Source of the DNA: Toxorhynchites rutilus septentrionalis
Lineage: Eukaryota; Arthropoda; Insecta; Diptera; Culicidae
Direction of reading: 5' to 3'
DNA length: 64,000 nucleotides
Assembly: GCF_029784135.1 (NCBI RefSeq)
Contig: NC_073746.1
Span: 79,321,704-79,385,703 of the forward strand
In this document: piece by piece, positions 1 to 11,030 of the stretch
How positions within the stretch are numbered: position 1 is the first letter of the stretch
How the letters are laid out: each line of letters starts with the position of its first letter
Position numbers and translations under genes: made by a program
Notes under the pieces: model-generated
The model's input: the letters and a program-made list of their open reading frames with translations, nothing else
Databases searched by the model: none
Told to the model about the DNA's origin: nothing

Positions 1-1964
1 GGTTCAGATGAACCTCCCGGAAGAAGTTTTCCTGAACTCTACAACCATCAAAATGAGTTTGGAGCATTAACAACTTTGCTTATGACAGGCAAAAACCAAT
101 CTCCACTTCCAAAGAAACCTCTTTTAATTGCAAAAAGCATTCGAGCACAGGTCGGTCAGATCGAGAGTGCACGGACAGCAGAAAAAGGTACACAATACAT
201 TCTTAAAACAAGAAAACCAAATCAGATTGAAGAGATGCTCAACCTCACTCACTTGTCAGATGGGACAGAGATCGAAATTAAGCTGCACCCTACGCTTAAC
301 TCATGCCGCTGTGTTATCGCGTCTTGGGACATTGCTGACATGACCGACGATGAACTACTGAGCGAGTTGAAAAGTCAACGAGTAAAAGCAGTGAAACATA
401 TAAAAAATACGCCACTTTTTGTTCTGACTATGAATCAATCAACATACCCTAAGCATGTGAAAGTTGGTCTGCTACGAATTGAAACGCGGACGTATTACCC
501 AGAACCGATGCTTTGTTTCAAATGTTATCAGTATGGTCACCCCAAACTCAAATGTCCCGGCCCAATAAGATGTTACAATTGCTCCCTAACACATGAAGAT
601 GCAAGAGAATCATGCGAAGAAAACTCTCATTGCCTCCATTGTAACGAAAACCACAGACCGTCCAGTCGTAAATGTATAAAGTACAAAGAAGAAAAAGCTG
701 TCATCCAAACAAAAATCGATCTCAACCTCTCGTTTGATGAAGCTAGAAAACGTGTAACAACTGGACACACTACCTACTCTAAAGTGGCCGCTCAACCTCG
801 CCTTGATCGGGCTAGACTAGATGCACTACAGGAAGAAAACAAGAAAAAAAATTGAACTAATTGCACTCCTAACCGAAAAAGTTAAGCAAAGTGAAGCGTT
901 GGAACAGAAGTGCAAGCAGAAAAGAACTACGAATTTGACAACCTACTTAAAACAGTCCAGGAGCATGAACAAACAAACAAACAGCTTGAAAAACAAAACT
1001 CTGCTATGAAACACTACATTCAAAAACTTCAAGAAAAAATCCAATTCGAGACGCGTAGTACCAACAAAAGTGAAACTGAAACTGAAACGACGCAGACGTC
1101 ATCAACAACAACAACACTAACAACAACCACGCATCTAACTGGATTGAGACGAACGAAAATGTAGACACTCCCTCACTTTCCGGCCGGGAAGCCCAGCAGG
1201 ATAACATACTTGTCCAGGACGTTACACCCACACCTGTTAATAGCGAAACCCTCTCTACGACCAGTAAAAACAGTGGCAGCGGCTCAACGCCAATTAGCAC
1301 CGTTAGTTCTGCTTCAAACATTGAAAATGATTCCAAAACTCTAGAATTTTCTTCGAACGATGCCTATCAAGAGTTTATGCATTTCCACACACGGTTCCTG
1401 ACAGTAGATGTTCTCGAATCTCGGAGCAACCCTTCAAAAGCTTTCGATGTGAGGGGCCTGTCCCCACAACCAACTTTACGTGGTTTTTACCAACTGTGGG
1501 ATCCAGGCGAAGGTTCGAGCTCCCGAATGTCAGCCCCAATGATTCAGCATCATTCACCACCGCCTACAACGTCTTTTCATCTTTCACAAGCTGCAACTAC
1601 TACCGGTGAGGGGTCCGTTAACCCCGGGCATTTCCTAACACCGGTCCTGATTGTAGATGTTCCCGTACCTCGGACTGATCCTACAGCAGCTACCGGTGTT
1701 GGGGACTTGCCCTTACAGGCAAGTACAAGTAAGCGTATTGGCAACAATTCTCCCCAGCTACCTTCTCATTCTCAGATACTGAATTCAGACGAGTACGAGA
1801 CAACGAGAACGAAAGTCAGTTCAGCAATATCTCCGAAATCAACACAAATAACAACGAAACTTTCCTTCTTCAATGGAATGTGCGAAGTATATGGCGAAAC
1901 TATCCCGAATTCAAAAAACTCGCTGATGACAACACTCCAGCCGTTATCTGTTTACAAGAAATGA
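1..1964 (+). pseudogene. LINE ORF1, gag-like RNA-binding protein, frameshifted
   Basis: ORF1 of this class makes a nucleic-acid-binding protein that packages the element RNA. The first frame is open from base 1 to the TGA at 853-855. It holds an RRM-like or gag core and then cysteine knuckles near 508-660 (CFKCYQYGHPKLKC, CYNC, CLHC). After a short A run (842-850) the reading moves to another frame (KIELIALLTEKVKQ), moves back near 910 (a Gln/Glu-rich coiled-coil-like stretch), and moves again near 1137. The third frame then stays open to 1964. The last part is Ser/Thr/Pro rich and carries an internal duplication. At least three frameshifts are needed, so it is a pseudogene. It overlaps the start of ORF2, as is common in LINEs. 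Confidence 0.82.
1397..1719 (+). repeat. Diverged direct repeat inside LINE ORF1
   Basis: About 75 bp starting near 1397 resemble about 75 bp starting near 1646. Both read CCTGA..GTAGATGTTC and continue with related text. In the open frame they encode LTVDVLESRSNPSKAF and LIVDVPVPRTDPTAAT. This looks like an old duplication inside the proline/serine-rich ORF1 tail. Confidence 0.6.
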
Positions 1965-4900
1965 TGACCGATAAAACCAACAACCTTCTATGCAACAATT
2001 ACAATTGGATAACACACAATCGTCCAGCGAGCCTAGGGAAGGGTATCGCTGGTTTGGGCATTCGGAATGACTTCTGCTACCAAAGCATAAACAATACCAC
2101 TGATATGCACGCTTGTATTGCCAGAATTGGCGATCCATGGAACATAACTGTCATTTCGCTATACATTCCAAACAATGCGAACAATGAAAACCTGGTCAAC
2201 GAGCTCAACGAACTCATAAGGACAAGTGAACCTCCTTACATAATCTGTGGAGATTTCAACGCGAAACATGAAGCTTGGGGTGCATCAATTTCCACTACTC
2301 GAGGTCGCAGGATTTTTGAATGGGCTGTTGATAATAATCTTGTCTCGCTGAACAATGAATCACCTACTCATATACACTGCACGTCAGGATCATTTTCATC
2401 AATTGATATTTCTTTTGTTTCTGCTGGCCTCGTGTCAATTTTTACATGGTCAGTTGAGCACGACAGTTATGGAAGTGACCACTTTCCGATTCTCATACGA
2501 TCCCACAATACGCTCCGCAACATTTACTATCGCAAAAGATGGCTTTTCAAGGATGCAGACTGGACTGCTTTTGAAATGATAATTGATGAAAAAATTCCAG
2601 CTGGTGCCACCATGTCGCTAGACAATATCACTGCTAACATTATCCATGCCGCATCACTTTCAATTCCAAAATCAAGTGGGAAAATCGGGAAGAGAAGCCA
2701 GTTTTGGTGGAACCAACAGATAGCGATGACGGTAAAAAACCGAAGGAAAGCTTTGAGGAAACTCCGCAAATTAAGCATAGAGAATCCAAGCAAAGAAACT
2801 GCGCGTTTGGAATATCTAGAAGCAAATAAGCATGCCAGAAAAATTATCACGGAAGCCAAACAATCATCTTGGGAACGATTCGCGGAAATCTTCAATTCGA
2901 ATACTAACTCGTCGGAATTGTGGCAAAATTACAACAAACTTGCGAAGAAAAAACATACTGGAGCCCGTAGTATCTTCATCGACGGGAAACAAACGGATGA
3001 CCCTCAGGAAATCGTCGAACACTTTGCCGAGTTCTTTGCGTCAACCTCATCTACAGCCAACTATTCAGAAGAATTTCAACAACTGAAACGAGATCGTGAA
3101 AAGCATAACTTAGACTACAGCCTTGAAGTATCCTCACCCCTAGACAAGGATTTTTCAATTGACGAACTACTGCTAGCCCTAGATAACACGAAAGGTTCAT
3201 CAACGGGTCCTGATAACATCGGCTACCCGATGCTGAACGGCTTCCACTCCATTGCAAATACACCCTTCTAAAGGCATTCAACCATATCTGGTCTCATGGA
3301 GTATTTCCGAATTCATGGAAACAAAGCATCGTAATTCCAATACCAAAATCGGGAAAAAACAGCAAGGATTATAACCAATTTCGTCCCATTTCTCTGACCA
3401 GCTGTATAGCCAAAACCTTAGAAAAAATGGTCAACCGTAGGCTGACTACCCACCTAGAAACAAACGGAGTATTCCACCCACATCAATTTGCCTTTCGTAA
3501 AGGTATGGGCACAAGCGATTATTTTTTGGAATTAGACCATGTGATAACGGAAGCAGCAAAAAATCGAGAACATTGTGAAATTGTAGTTCTCGACATGAAA
3601 AAAGCTTATGATCGTGTATGGCACCGTCACGTGATGGATAGAATTATCAGCAACCACCTGGGAAGAACATGACACGATTCATAAGAAATTTCCTCGCGGA
3701 AAGAACATTTCAAGTAAGCTATGGAGGATCGTTATCGCGAGCAAAAATTCAAGAAAATGGTGTGCCCCAAGGGTCTGTGCTTTCTGTGACACTATTCTTG
3801 TTGGCAATCAATCCTATCTTTGGTGCTGCTCCTAAGAACGTCCGTATGTTCGTTTATGCTGACGATATTGTGGTCGTTGCTACAGGCAAAATGGACAAAC
3901 ACTTGCGGCTAAAGTTGGAGAGAGCAGTTCAAGCCATCTCGAAATGGGCTTCTAGCGTAGGGTTTGAAATCTCGGTCGATAAGTCTTCAACTATGCATTG
4001 CTGCAAACTACAAAAACACCGAAAATGGCACCTTGACGGAGGGAAGATAGACCTGGACGGAGTTGAACTCCAAAGGCCAAAAACCACAAAAATTCTTGGT
4101 GTGATATTTGACAGAAGATGCTTGTTCAACAATTACACCAAAAAGTTGATCGAAGACTGCAGAAGTCGACTAAATCTGCTGAAAGCAATTTCTCGGTGGG
4201 CTGACAGGAAAACCCTCGAAAGAATTGGATACGCTATTGTTCTCTCCAAATTGTTTTATGGACTTGAGGTACTCAAGTGACAAAACATCATCCAACTTAC
4301 TCCAACCTATAATGCTGTCATTCGGATTGCATCAGGTGCCCTCCGAACAACTCCAATACAATCGATGATGGCCGAAGCTGCACGGCTCCCATGGGAATTT
4401 GTGGCAACCTTAACATTGTCAAAAAAAGCTTGTAGAATCATGGAGAGGGAAAAGGCTACAACCAAAACAATATGGAAGAAAACCAATCAAGCACTTAATG
4501 TTCTAACCAATCAAAAACTCCCGATGATCACAAAAATCCACACTAAGCTAGGTAGACCCTGGTGTGAAGCGTGTCCTAAAATCGACTGGTTTTTGAAAAA
4601 ACGGGTCAAAGCAGGTCAAGGACGTCTGATAGCCCAAAAATTATTTCAATCACTAGTACAAAACAAGGCAAATACAAAATAGAAGCGTAATTTTCACAGA
4701 TTCTGCAAGCTGCTTACAGGAGATAGAAAAAGGGAAGTTGCATCATCCTTTCATTCAAAAAATTGTAAAAGAGATGAAGGATAAACAAATCATTCTATGC
4801 TGGGTTCCTGGTCACCAGGGAATCGACGGAAACGAAAAGGCGGATGACATGGCTCGCGAAGGACGAAATGCGGAGGTGATTTGTTCCTCGGTTCCCGCAC

Positions 4901-5295
4901 AAGATGCAGTTAGCTGGTGTAGAAGGATTTTGTGGCAAAAACATCAATTTATCTGGAACAACGCAGATCCGAGAGGCCTAAAACTTATTACAGGTACCAT
5001 AACGAGATGGAAGGACAGAAAAACTAGGCGAGAGCAAATAGTACTGACCAGATTGCGTCTGGGACATACTTGGTTCAACAAAAAGCATCTGTTCGAGAGG
5101 AAACCTCCCGCGATGTGTGACATCTGTAGCAAACCAAACACTGTGAACCATTTACTACTCGATTGCTGTAAATACGCTATTGAAAGGAGACGAAACGGAC
5201 TACACAATATAAGGGATATCTTAAGTAACAACAACAATATGGAAGAAAAAGTACTGAAATTTTTAAAAGACATCAAACTATACAATCATATATGA
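1862..5295 (+). pseudogene. LINE ORF2: endonuclease, reverse transcriptase, partial RNase H
   Basis: ORF2 normally nicks target DNA and reverse-transcribes the element RNA. The APE-type endonuclease is visible as VICLQE, GDFNAKHEAWG and SDHFPI (1940-2510). The RT follows: RPISLTSC, QFAFRKGMGT, VLDMKKAYDRVW (motif A), GVPQGSVLS and FVYADDIVV (3840-3870). RNase H shows IFTDSAS and WVPGHQGIDGNEKADDMA (4690-4860). A CCHC-like tail follows: CDICSKPNTVNHLLLDC. Breaks are a frameshift near 3271, another near 3669, an in-frame TGA at 4278-4280, and a stop plus frame change at 4680-4700. The first RNase H strand with its DGS aspartate and the following glutamate are missing, which points to a deletion near 4680. 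The ORF2 start is uncertain because the frame is open upstream of 1862 and overlaps ORF1. Confidence 0.88.
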
Positions 5296-5402
5296 ATTAC
5301 TGTAAACTCACAAAATAAAATTTTATCAATATACAGAGGCGAATGCCACATTAGGCAAAGTCTCTTTAAAAATAAATAAAAAAAAAAAAAAAAAAAAAAA
5401 AC

Positions 5403-6865
5403 GCCCGCTTCATTGAACATCCACAAATACACAAGTAACATCAATTCATCTAAAGCAGGGAGCATCTCCGACGAGTTGGAAGCCTTTTTGAATGAGCACA
5501 ATGAGTTATCGAAATTCTTCAAATCACATTTTCTCGGATTACAAAATGACAATCACGCTATTGCCATCAACCCTGGAGAGCACGTGTGTAGATCCAAAGC
5601 ACAAGCGCTGCTGGAATCATGATAGCACGGTGACACGAGAAATTTAATGCGAAGAAAAAACAATAATCTGGAATTCATCGTTGACACACACCGTTCATAC
5701 GACCCTCGCTATGTTCTTCTACAGTGCAAGTCAGAAGGGTTTCTTTAACGAAAAATCTCTTGCATAAACATTAAACCAACGAGACTCCGTCACAGATACT
5801 TAATTCATTATGAACATCATTTCTCATTTTGATTTAATATTTATGAACATGCGACGAAACAAGCAGAGGGCGCGCTCGAAGGATTTTTATGTTTATCATA
5901 TGGTGATTTGACATGGTCAAGAAACGCCAATTCAAGATATCGTAAGCTGTGCCAACAATTTATGGTCGACATATACGCGAAGGTAGAGATTGAACGACTG
6001 CAATTCTTACTACACAATCAACAGAAGCGGTGCGAGGAATAATACATTCTCTTGCGAGACACTATCATGAGCAACGCCGTCACAGCTTTAGTTATAGCCA
6101 GGCCAAAGCGCAATGCATTGTCATGACATTGCGCGTGCGTTCAAACACAAAATGAAGTCCGATCGTATTCGTCCCCACATATTGTTGGTTGTATTCTGTT
6201 GAATACAACTTATTATGACCATTGTTTCGCGACAAGGCGAACGAACTTAAGAGTGTAAAAGTCGATTTCGATCGAATTGTACAATCCGATCACTCATATG
6301 CATATATGAATATTGAGTTCTACAAATCGGTGAAGAGTAATAAAAACATCCATGAATAAAGGAAGCAATATGGCTGTGTTTCAAACTTAGATTACCGATG
6401 TGAATACTACTCGATTGAATGACAACGATAAAATAACGCGATTCCAAACAGGCCGATTAATTTGAACGTTTTCCAATTTATGAACGAGACCAAGCTGTTA
6501 TAAACTAAGCCATGTTGAAAATCACATGCACGTATTTTCTAACAAGGAGACAGCAATAAATATTGATTTTTTATATTTCATTTTTTCTACTTTACGACAA
6601 ACTTATATTACTTTTTTCAGTTGACGTTTAACTTTTAAGAGATCAAACATGTCAGTTACGTTACTGAAATACACCAAGAACCATCATATAACCATTCGTT
6701 CAAATCATTTAATTCGTTTTTTTTATCGGTCACATTCGATTTATTTTAAAGATCGTTAAAATATTCAAACACACTTACAATTACATTAGTGTGTTTTATT
6801 CAACACCCAAAATATTCACTAGAAATAATTTATTTGGCAGAACAACGTTTGCCTGGTCAGCTAGT
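5403..6865 (+). mobile_element. Decayed Helitron, Rep part and CTAG 3' end
   Basis: Rolling-circle Helitrons encode a Rep/helicase and end in CTRR followed by a host T. Rep motifs run in the expected order from 5413 to about 6460. The stretch ends at 6861-6864 with CTAG plus T, preceded by GTTTGCCTGGTCAG. That resembles the cleaner ends in this window at 19860-19892 and 49932-49963. The helicase part and the 5' TC end are missing or outside. The adjoining LINE tail at 5402 may have split it. Confidence 0.72.
5409..6465 (+). pseudogene. Helitron Rep (Helitron_like_N region), multiply broken
   Basis: Rep nicks and joins single-stranded DNA during rolling-circle transposition. Reading across frames gives typical Rep text: EHNELSKFFKSH (about 5491), PGEHV (about 5572), RRKNNNLEFIVDTHRSYDP (about 5645), CQQFMVDIYAKVEIERL (about 5957), LLRDTIMSN (about 6052), FKHKMKSD (about 6140) and NKGSNMAVFQ (about 6355) followed by ITRFQTGR. 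The order and spacing match Helitron Rep. Stops at 5620-5622, near 6028 and near 6390, plus several frame changes, rule out a product. The HUH catalytic motif is not visible in what remains. A homologous minus-strand relic lies at 35930-38305. Confidence 0.75.
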
Positions 6866-6989
6866 TCCTGTATAAATATTAGATAATGTTAAGTTTGTTC
6901 AAAAGTAAAAATGCTATGTCATATTCTGTAGAAACCAGAAAACATTTTTTGTAACGGGAAAAATATAATTTTTTAAATACAAATCAAAA

Positions 6990-7610
6990 TGAACATTGGG
7001 GAACAAATCCGTTATTTTGAATGTCAACAAAATCACAGAAAGAATTGAAGGTGATCAGTATTCTAGTAGTCGTAGCATCGTACAGAAGCTGAATATCGAA
7101 CATAAAACAGTTCGCAACAATTTGCGCAGAGCTAGATTTAAAAATAAGCGCGATGTTTGTGTACCACATCAAGTAACTCCATAAATCATGATGGATCGAA
7201 TTTTCATCTGCGAAGGCATGACCAAACGCGATTTTATTCCAAACCAGGACTAATGACCCGAAAGATTCTACTGTGTATTTGGTGGGACTTCTTCTTCTTC
7301 TTCAATGGCACTAACGTTCCTAGAGGAACTTCGCCGTCTCAACGTAGTATTACTTGCGTCATTTTTATTAGTACTTAGTTGAGATTTCTATGCCAAATAA
7401 CACGCCTTGAATGCATTCTGAGTGGCAAGTTCTAGAATACGCGTGATCACAGTGCAAGTCGGAGGAAATTTTTTTGACGAAAAAATCCCCCGACCAGAAC
7501 GGGAATCGAACCCGAACACCCGGCATGTTAGTTATGACGCTAACCACTTGGCCAAGGGTGGGACTTGAAAGGATTAATTTATTTTGAGTTACTGTCAACA
7601 ACTGGACCAT
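6990..7610 (+). pseudogene. Mariner transposase relic, split by a SINE
   Basis: Mariner transposases cut and paste DNA at TA. The piece at 6996-7184 reads like the N-terminal DNA-binding half, with KITERIEGDQYSSSRSIVQK, KTVRNNL and the linker VPHQVTP. A diverged stretch follows, then MTRKILLCIWWD, which resumes after the SINE as LKGLIYFELLSTTG. That is the usual LCIWWDxKGvvyyELL block. The SINE (7291-7556) sits exactly between the tryptophan/aspartate pair and the next codons. Stops near 7182 and 7252 and the lack of a recognisable catalytic triad show it is dead. From about 7620 the text becomes a different transposase type. Confidence 0.75.
7291..7556 (-). mobile_element. tRNA-derived SINE (Feilai-like), inserted in mariner
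   Basis: On the minus strand the 5' head at 7556-7480 carries an A-box-like TGGCCAAGTGGTTAGCG and a B box GGGTTCGATTCCC, the two promoter blocks of tRNA genes. A non-tRNA body follows and the 3' tail is (GAA)n at about 7291-7303. GGTGGGACTT at 7281-7290 is repeated at 7557-7566 and is a likely target duplication, though its edge with the SINE head is ambiguous by a few bases. A second copy lies at 39870-40139. The name Feilai-like is from memory of Aedes SINEs and is unverified. Confidence 0.8.
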
Positions 7611-7619
7611 ATGCAATTT

Positions 7620-7834
7620 GCGATTTGCGAGAGAGTAAGTTGTTGCTTTGGCAAGGGATCTGTAGTCGTGGAGAGAAGACAAAAGTTTTCATCTCTGAGA
7701 TAACAATGAATGGAAAAGTTTACAAGGAGGAGTATCTTCAGAATAGGATTTTTTCAATCATTCGATCTCACAAAGGTCCAGTGAAGTGCTGGGCTGACTT
7801 GGTAAGTTGCCATTACAGCCGAGATCACCTAACA
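7620..7834 (+). pseudogene. Tc1/ITm-type transposase fragment
   Basis: The open frame reads KLLLWQGICSRGEKTKVF, then NGKVYKEEYLQ, then CWADLVSCHYSRD. These align with KYMVWQAICSCGKRSAPF, NGQVYLKECL and FWPDLASCHYSKD of the DD37E transposase at 40702-41690. The second catalytic aspartate region is present (WADL). Neither the upstream nor the downstream third of the protein is here. It directly follows the mariner relic, so the junction is between two unrelated transposon fragments. Confidence 0.72.
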
Positions 7835-8249
7835 CCTTAAAAACCACAAACTTTGAAGTTTTTCACTTCTAAAATGTAACTTAAATCCGCTAATTTGAAA
7901 GTTTCATAACTGTATGCTGTATAAAATTTTCTTATCTTTCAAATGGAAGCAACAGAATTGTCCCACGTAGCGTAATTTTAAAATTAGAGCCAGTTTAAGG
8001 CAAACAGGGCCCGAAACAGAGAAAAAGTTCAATAACTCTGTCATTGTTGGAATTCGAACATATGCGTAAAACGATTTTTATCATCAAATATGGTCCTCTA
8101 TCACCTCCTGAGATGATTAGAATTTTTCATATGAGAAAGGTATCTTAGGTGATGAATCAAAAATTCAATTCTTCTTTTATAATCAAAACTCGGAAAATGT
8201 GTGTATTTTTTGTATAAAAATAAAAATAAATATGTTTTTTTGATTCGAG
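7835..8249 (+). mobile_element. Fragment of pogo-type MITE (copy of 59046-59480)
   Basis: Long stretches match 59046-59480, for example TTTCAAATGGAAGCA, AATTCGAA.ATATGCG and CTATCACCTCCTGAGA. The better copy lies inside the TA-flanked element at 58687-59552. This copy stops at TTGATTCGA, just where the terminal repeat would begin. A shorter minus-strand copy is at 14415-14560. Confidence 0.7.
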
Positions 8250-8297
8250 CTGAATGCCCGGGAATCTCCTAGAATTTACTTGTGACAAGTGTTGGCA
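8250..8297 (+). repeat. Left copy of 48-bp direct repeat flanking a LINE
   Basis: CTGAATGCCC.GGAATCTCC and its continuation match 11031-11078 at about 45 of 48 positions. The two copies flank the deleted LINE at 8298-10955. It could be an unusually long target duplication. Confidence 0.7.
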
Positions 8298-10530
8298 AGC
8301 TGCGGTTAGCCGCAAGCAACTTGTTGACATGTGCTCACTCCTTCCTGAGCCACGATTGATCTTGGGAGACTTCAACACTCACGAAACTGCCTGGGGGGAA
8401 CAGTACGACGACAACCGTTCATTGTTGATATATGACCTTTGTAACAGCTTCAATATGACCGTTTTGAACACTGGGGAAACAACACGTGTACCCAAACTTC
8501 CTGCGAACCCAAATGCTCTTGACCTCTCGCTTTGCTCGAATTCACTATCGTTAGATTGCAAGTGGGATGTAATCCAGGACCCCAACGGTAGTGATCACTT
8601 GCCAATCAAAATTTCCATCACCATTGGGTCGAATTCTTCTGAATCTATAAACATGGCATATGACCTCACAAGACACATTGACTGGAAAAAATATGCGGAC
8701 GCGATTGCTATAGCCATCAATACCAGAGATGGTTTGCCTCCATTGTTGGATTATAACTTCATTTCTCGTTTGATCTATGACAGCGCGGTTCGCGCTCAAA
8801 CGAAACCCATCCCAGGCTCCACTATTCGTCGAAGGTCTCCCAATCCATGGTGGGATAGTCAATGTTGCAAGCTTTATCAGGATAAATCGAACGCATTTAA
8901 AGCTTTTCGGAAACGTGGAATCATTGAGAATTTTCAAACGTATCTGGACCTTCAAAATTAATTTAAAAACTTGATCAAAGGGAAAAAACGTGCTTATTGG
9001 CGAAATTTAGTGGGAGGTTTGTCACGAGAAACGTCAATGAAAAAAATTATGGAAAGTGGCTCGAAACATGAGAAATCGCTCTTCAACGAATGAAAGCGAA
9101 GAATATTCACATCGAAGGATTTTCAATTTTGCACGAAAGGTTTGTCCTGATTCTGCTCCTATGCAAAAAAAAATTGTTCGAGATATATTACAAGATAGGT
9201 GCGATATTGATTCCGAGTATTCGATGGTAGAATTCTCTCGGAACGAATAGAATTAAGTTCAACTTGTTGAAAAACCTCCCTGATGTGGCGAAACATCGCT
9301 TGTTGAATTTATTCTAGCGGTTTCTGGAACAAAATATTGTTCCAGATGATTGGAGACAAGTACGAGTTATAGCTGTTCAAAAACCCGGAAAACCCGCGTC
9401 CGACTTCAATTCGTACCGCTCAATAGCAATACTGTCTTGTAAACGGAAATTGTTGGAGAAAATGATCTTGTTTCGCCTTGATAGTTGGATTGAAACGATA
9501 GGCTTACTCTCAGATACACAATATAGGTTCCGCAGGGGCAAGGGGACGAATGATTGTCTTGCGTTGCTTTCTTCAGAAATTCATATGGCTTACGCCGAAA
9601 AAAAACAAATGGCTTCAGTATTCTTGGACATGAAGGGGGCCTTTGATTCTGTTTCAATGGAGGTTTTGTCAGACAAACTACACTCTCGGGGTCTGCCGCC
9701 ACTATTGAATAATATGTTATATAACTTGCTTTGTGAGAAACATGTGAACTTTTCTCACGGGGATTCGGCAGTAAGTCGGTTCTCTTACATGGGCCTCCCT
9801 TAGGGCTCATGTTTAAGCCCCCTTTTGTACAACTTCTATGTAATTTTACTGATGGGTCCTCTATGAATGAGTCCATAGGATTTGGAGTGTTCAACGAAAT
9901 TTTCAGCACCTCCCACAGTCTTCAGTATCCTTGCTCAGAGTATATTGCTGAATTGGCAGCGATTCACTGGGCGCTGGATAGCGTCGCCTCACGACCAGTT
10001 GAACACTATTACATTGTAACGGATAGTCTTAGCTCTGTCGAAGCTATCCGTTCAGTGAGGCCGGAATAGCACTCGCCGTACTTCCTTGAGAGAATACGAG
10101 AAATTTTGAGTGCTTTAACCAGACGCTGTTATGTCATTACCTTTGTCTGGGTCCCTTCACATTGCTCAATTCCGGGTAACGAGAGGGCTGACTCATTGGC
10201 AAAGGTAGGTGCAATTGAAGGCGAAATTTATCAGCGTCAAATCGCCTTCAATGAATTTTATTCTTTAGTCCGTAAAAATACCATCGCTAACTGGCAACGT
10301 AAGTGGAACGAAGATGAATTGGGTCGGTGGCTTCACTCGATTATACCTAAGCTTAGCCTCAAACCATGGTTCAAAAGTCGATACTTGAGTCGGGACTTTA
10401 TTCGCACCTTCTCTCGGCTCATGTCCAATCACTGTTCGTTAGATGCGCTACTCTTTCGTATTAATCCTGCCGACAGCAATATCTGTGTTTGTGGCCAGAG
10501 GAAGGCAGCCCAATGTGCCGGTGAGAGATG
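8298..10530 (+). pseudogene. LINE ORF2 relic: endonuclease, partial RT, RNase H
   Basis: The endonuclease half shows ILGDFNTHETAWG (8360) and GSDHLPIKI (8590). The linker is broken at 8961 and 9248. The RT fingers and palm show NSYRSIAILSC (9410) and SVFLDMKGAFDSVS (motif A, 9617). GLP-TAG-GSCLSPLLYNFYV follows at about 9790, where the usual Gln is replaced by TAG at 9801-9803. Immediately afterwards (about 9841) the text jumps to FTDGSSMN, the first strand of RNase H. YADD, the RT thumb and the connection are therefore deleted. RNase H continues with EYIAELAAIHWAL, VTDSLSS and WVPSHCSIPGNERADSLA, with one TAG at 10067-10069. Near 10490 the zinc-binding tail is cut by a further deletion relative to the copy at 18147. 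Confidence 0.85.
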
Positions 10531-10955
10531 TGTTGGCTCGGTTAGACCTTGTTTACATGTCCCAAATATATGTCTTCCTAAAAGTTATCGATCTTCGTGT
10601 GTGATTGTCCTTATATCCTTATATTCCCCTTTTCCTTTTCCTTCGCGAGAAATCAAATCCCTTCTTACTAGCAATAGAATAAGGTGAAATGTAAATACAT
10701 ATTAGATATAAGATAGGCTTAAGAATTGAGTGTGATGAATGTGAGTGTGAATGTGAGTTTAAATATTGTTTTCCTGAAGAAAACATGTCACCCTTCTAAA
10801 CTCAAGCAAACCGCGAGTAATCGGTTCTTTACTTTATTAACATTAGAATTAATGAAAAATGTGTATATATACTTGTAACAATACAGATAGGAGTTTGGCT
10901 TCTTTAAACTTATGTAACTGTGCCTGTAAAAATAAACGATTTAATAAACAAAAAA
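8298..10955 (+). mobile_element. I-group LINE, 5'-truncated and internally deleted
   Basis: The element starts inside the endonuclease domain and keeps part of the RT, RNase H and a 3' UTR. The 3' UTR ends near AATAAACGATTTAATAAACA at 10930-10950. The same 3' end occurs as a shorter copy at 18147-18786. The RT catalytic YADD block is deleted. This is a different subfamily from the LINE at 1-5402. Confidence 0.82.
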
Positions 10956-11030
10956 GATAATTACTGATATGTCTATAAATAGTATGATTCTGTAGGATCT
11001 GTTTGTAAAATCCTTTTCGTTTCGAAGAAT

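Larger units (their letters stand above)
1..5402 (+). mobile_element. I-group non-LTR retrotransposon (LINE), 5' end outside window
   Basis: This element has a gag-like ORF1 with CCHC knuckles, then an ORF2 with endonuclease, reverse transcriptase and RNase H parts, then a short 3' UTR and an A-rich tail at about 5375-5402. RNase H inside ORF2 fits the I-group clades (I, Loner, LOA-like) and argues against Jockey/Juan. ORF1 is already open at base 1, so the 5' end lies outside the window and the target duplication cannot be checked. Several frameshifts, an in-frame stop and an RNase H deletion show it is dead. The sequence directly after the tail reads as Helitron, so it may have inserted into that older element. 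Confidence 0.9.

Noticed and set aside
5722..5765. Similarity of CAGTGCAAGTC.GA.GG to the SINE body at 7449 and 40027
   Set aside because: The same bases are explained by the Helitron Rep reading that continues after DTHRSYDP, and the match is short. Not called as a SINE.
7480..7556. Possible tRNA gene on the minus strand
   Set aside because: A and B boxes are present, but the sequence continues into a SINE body and tail, and acceptor-stem pairing was not evident. The same unit recurs at 40075-40139.
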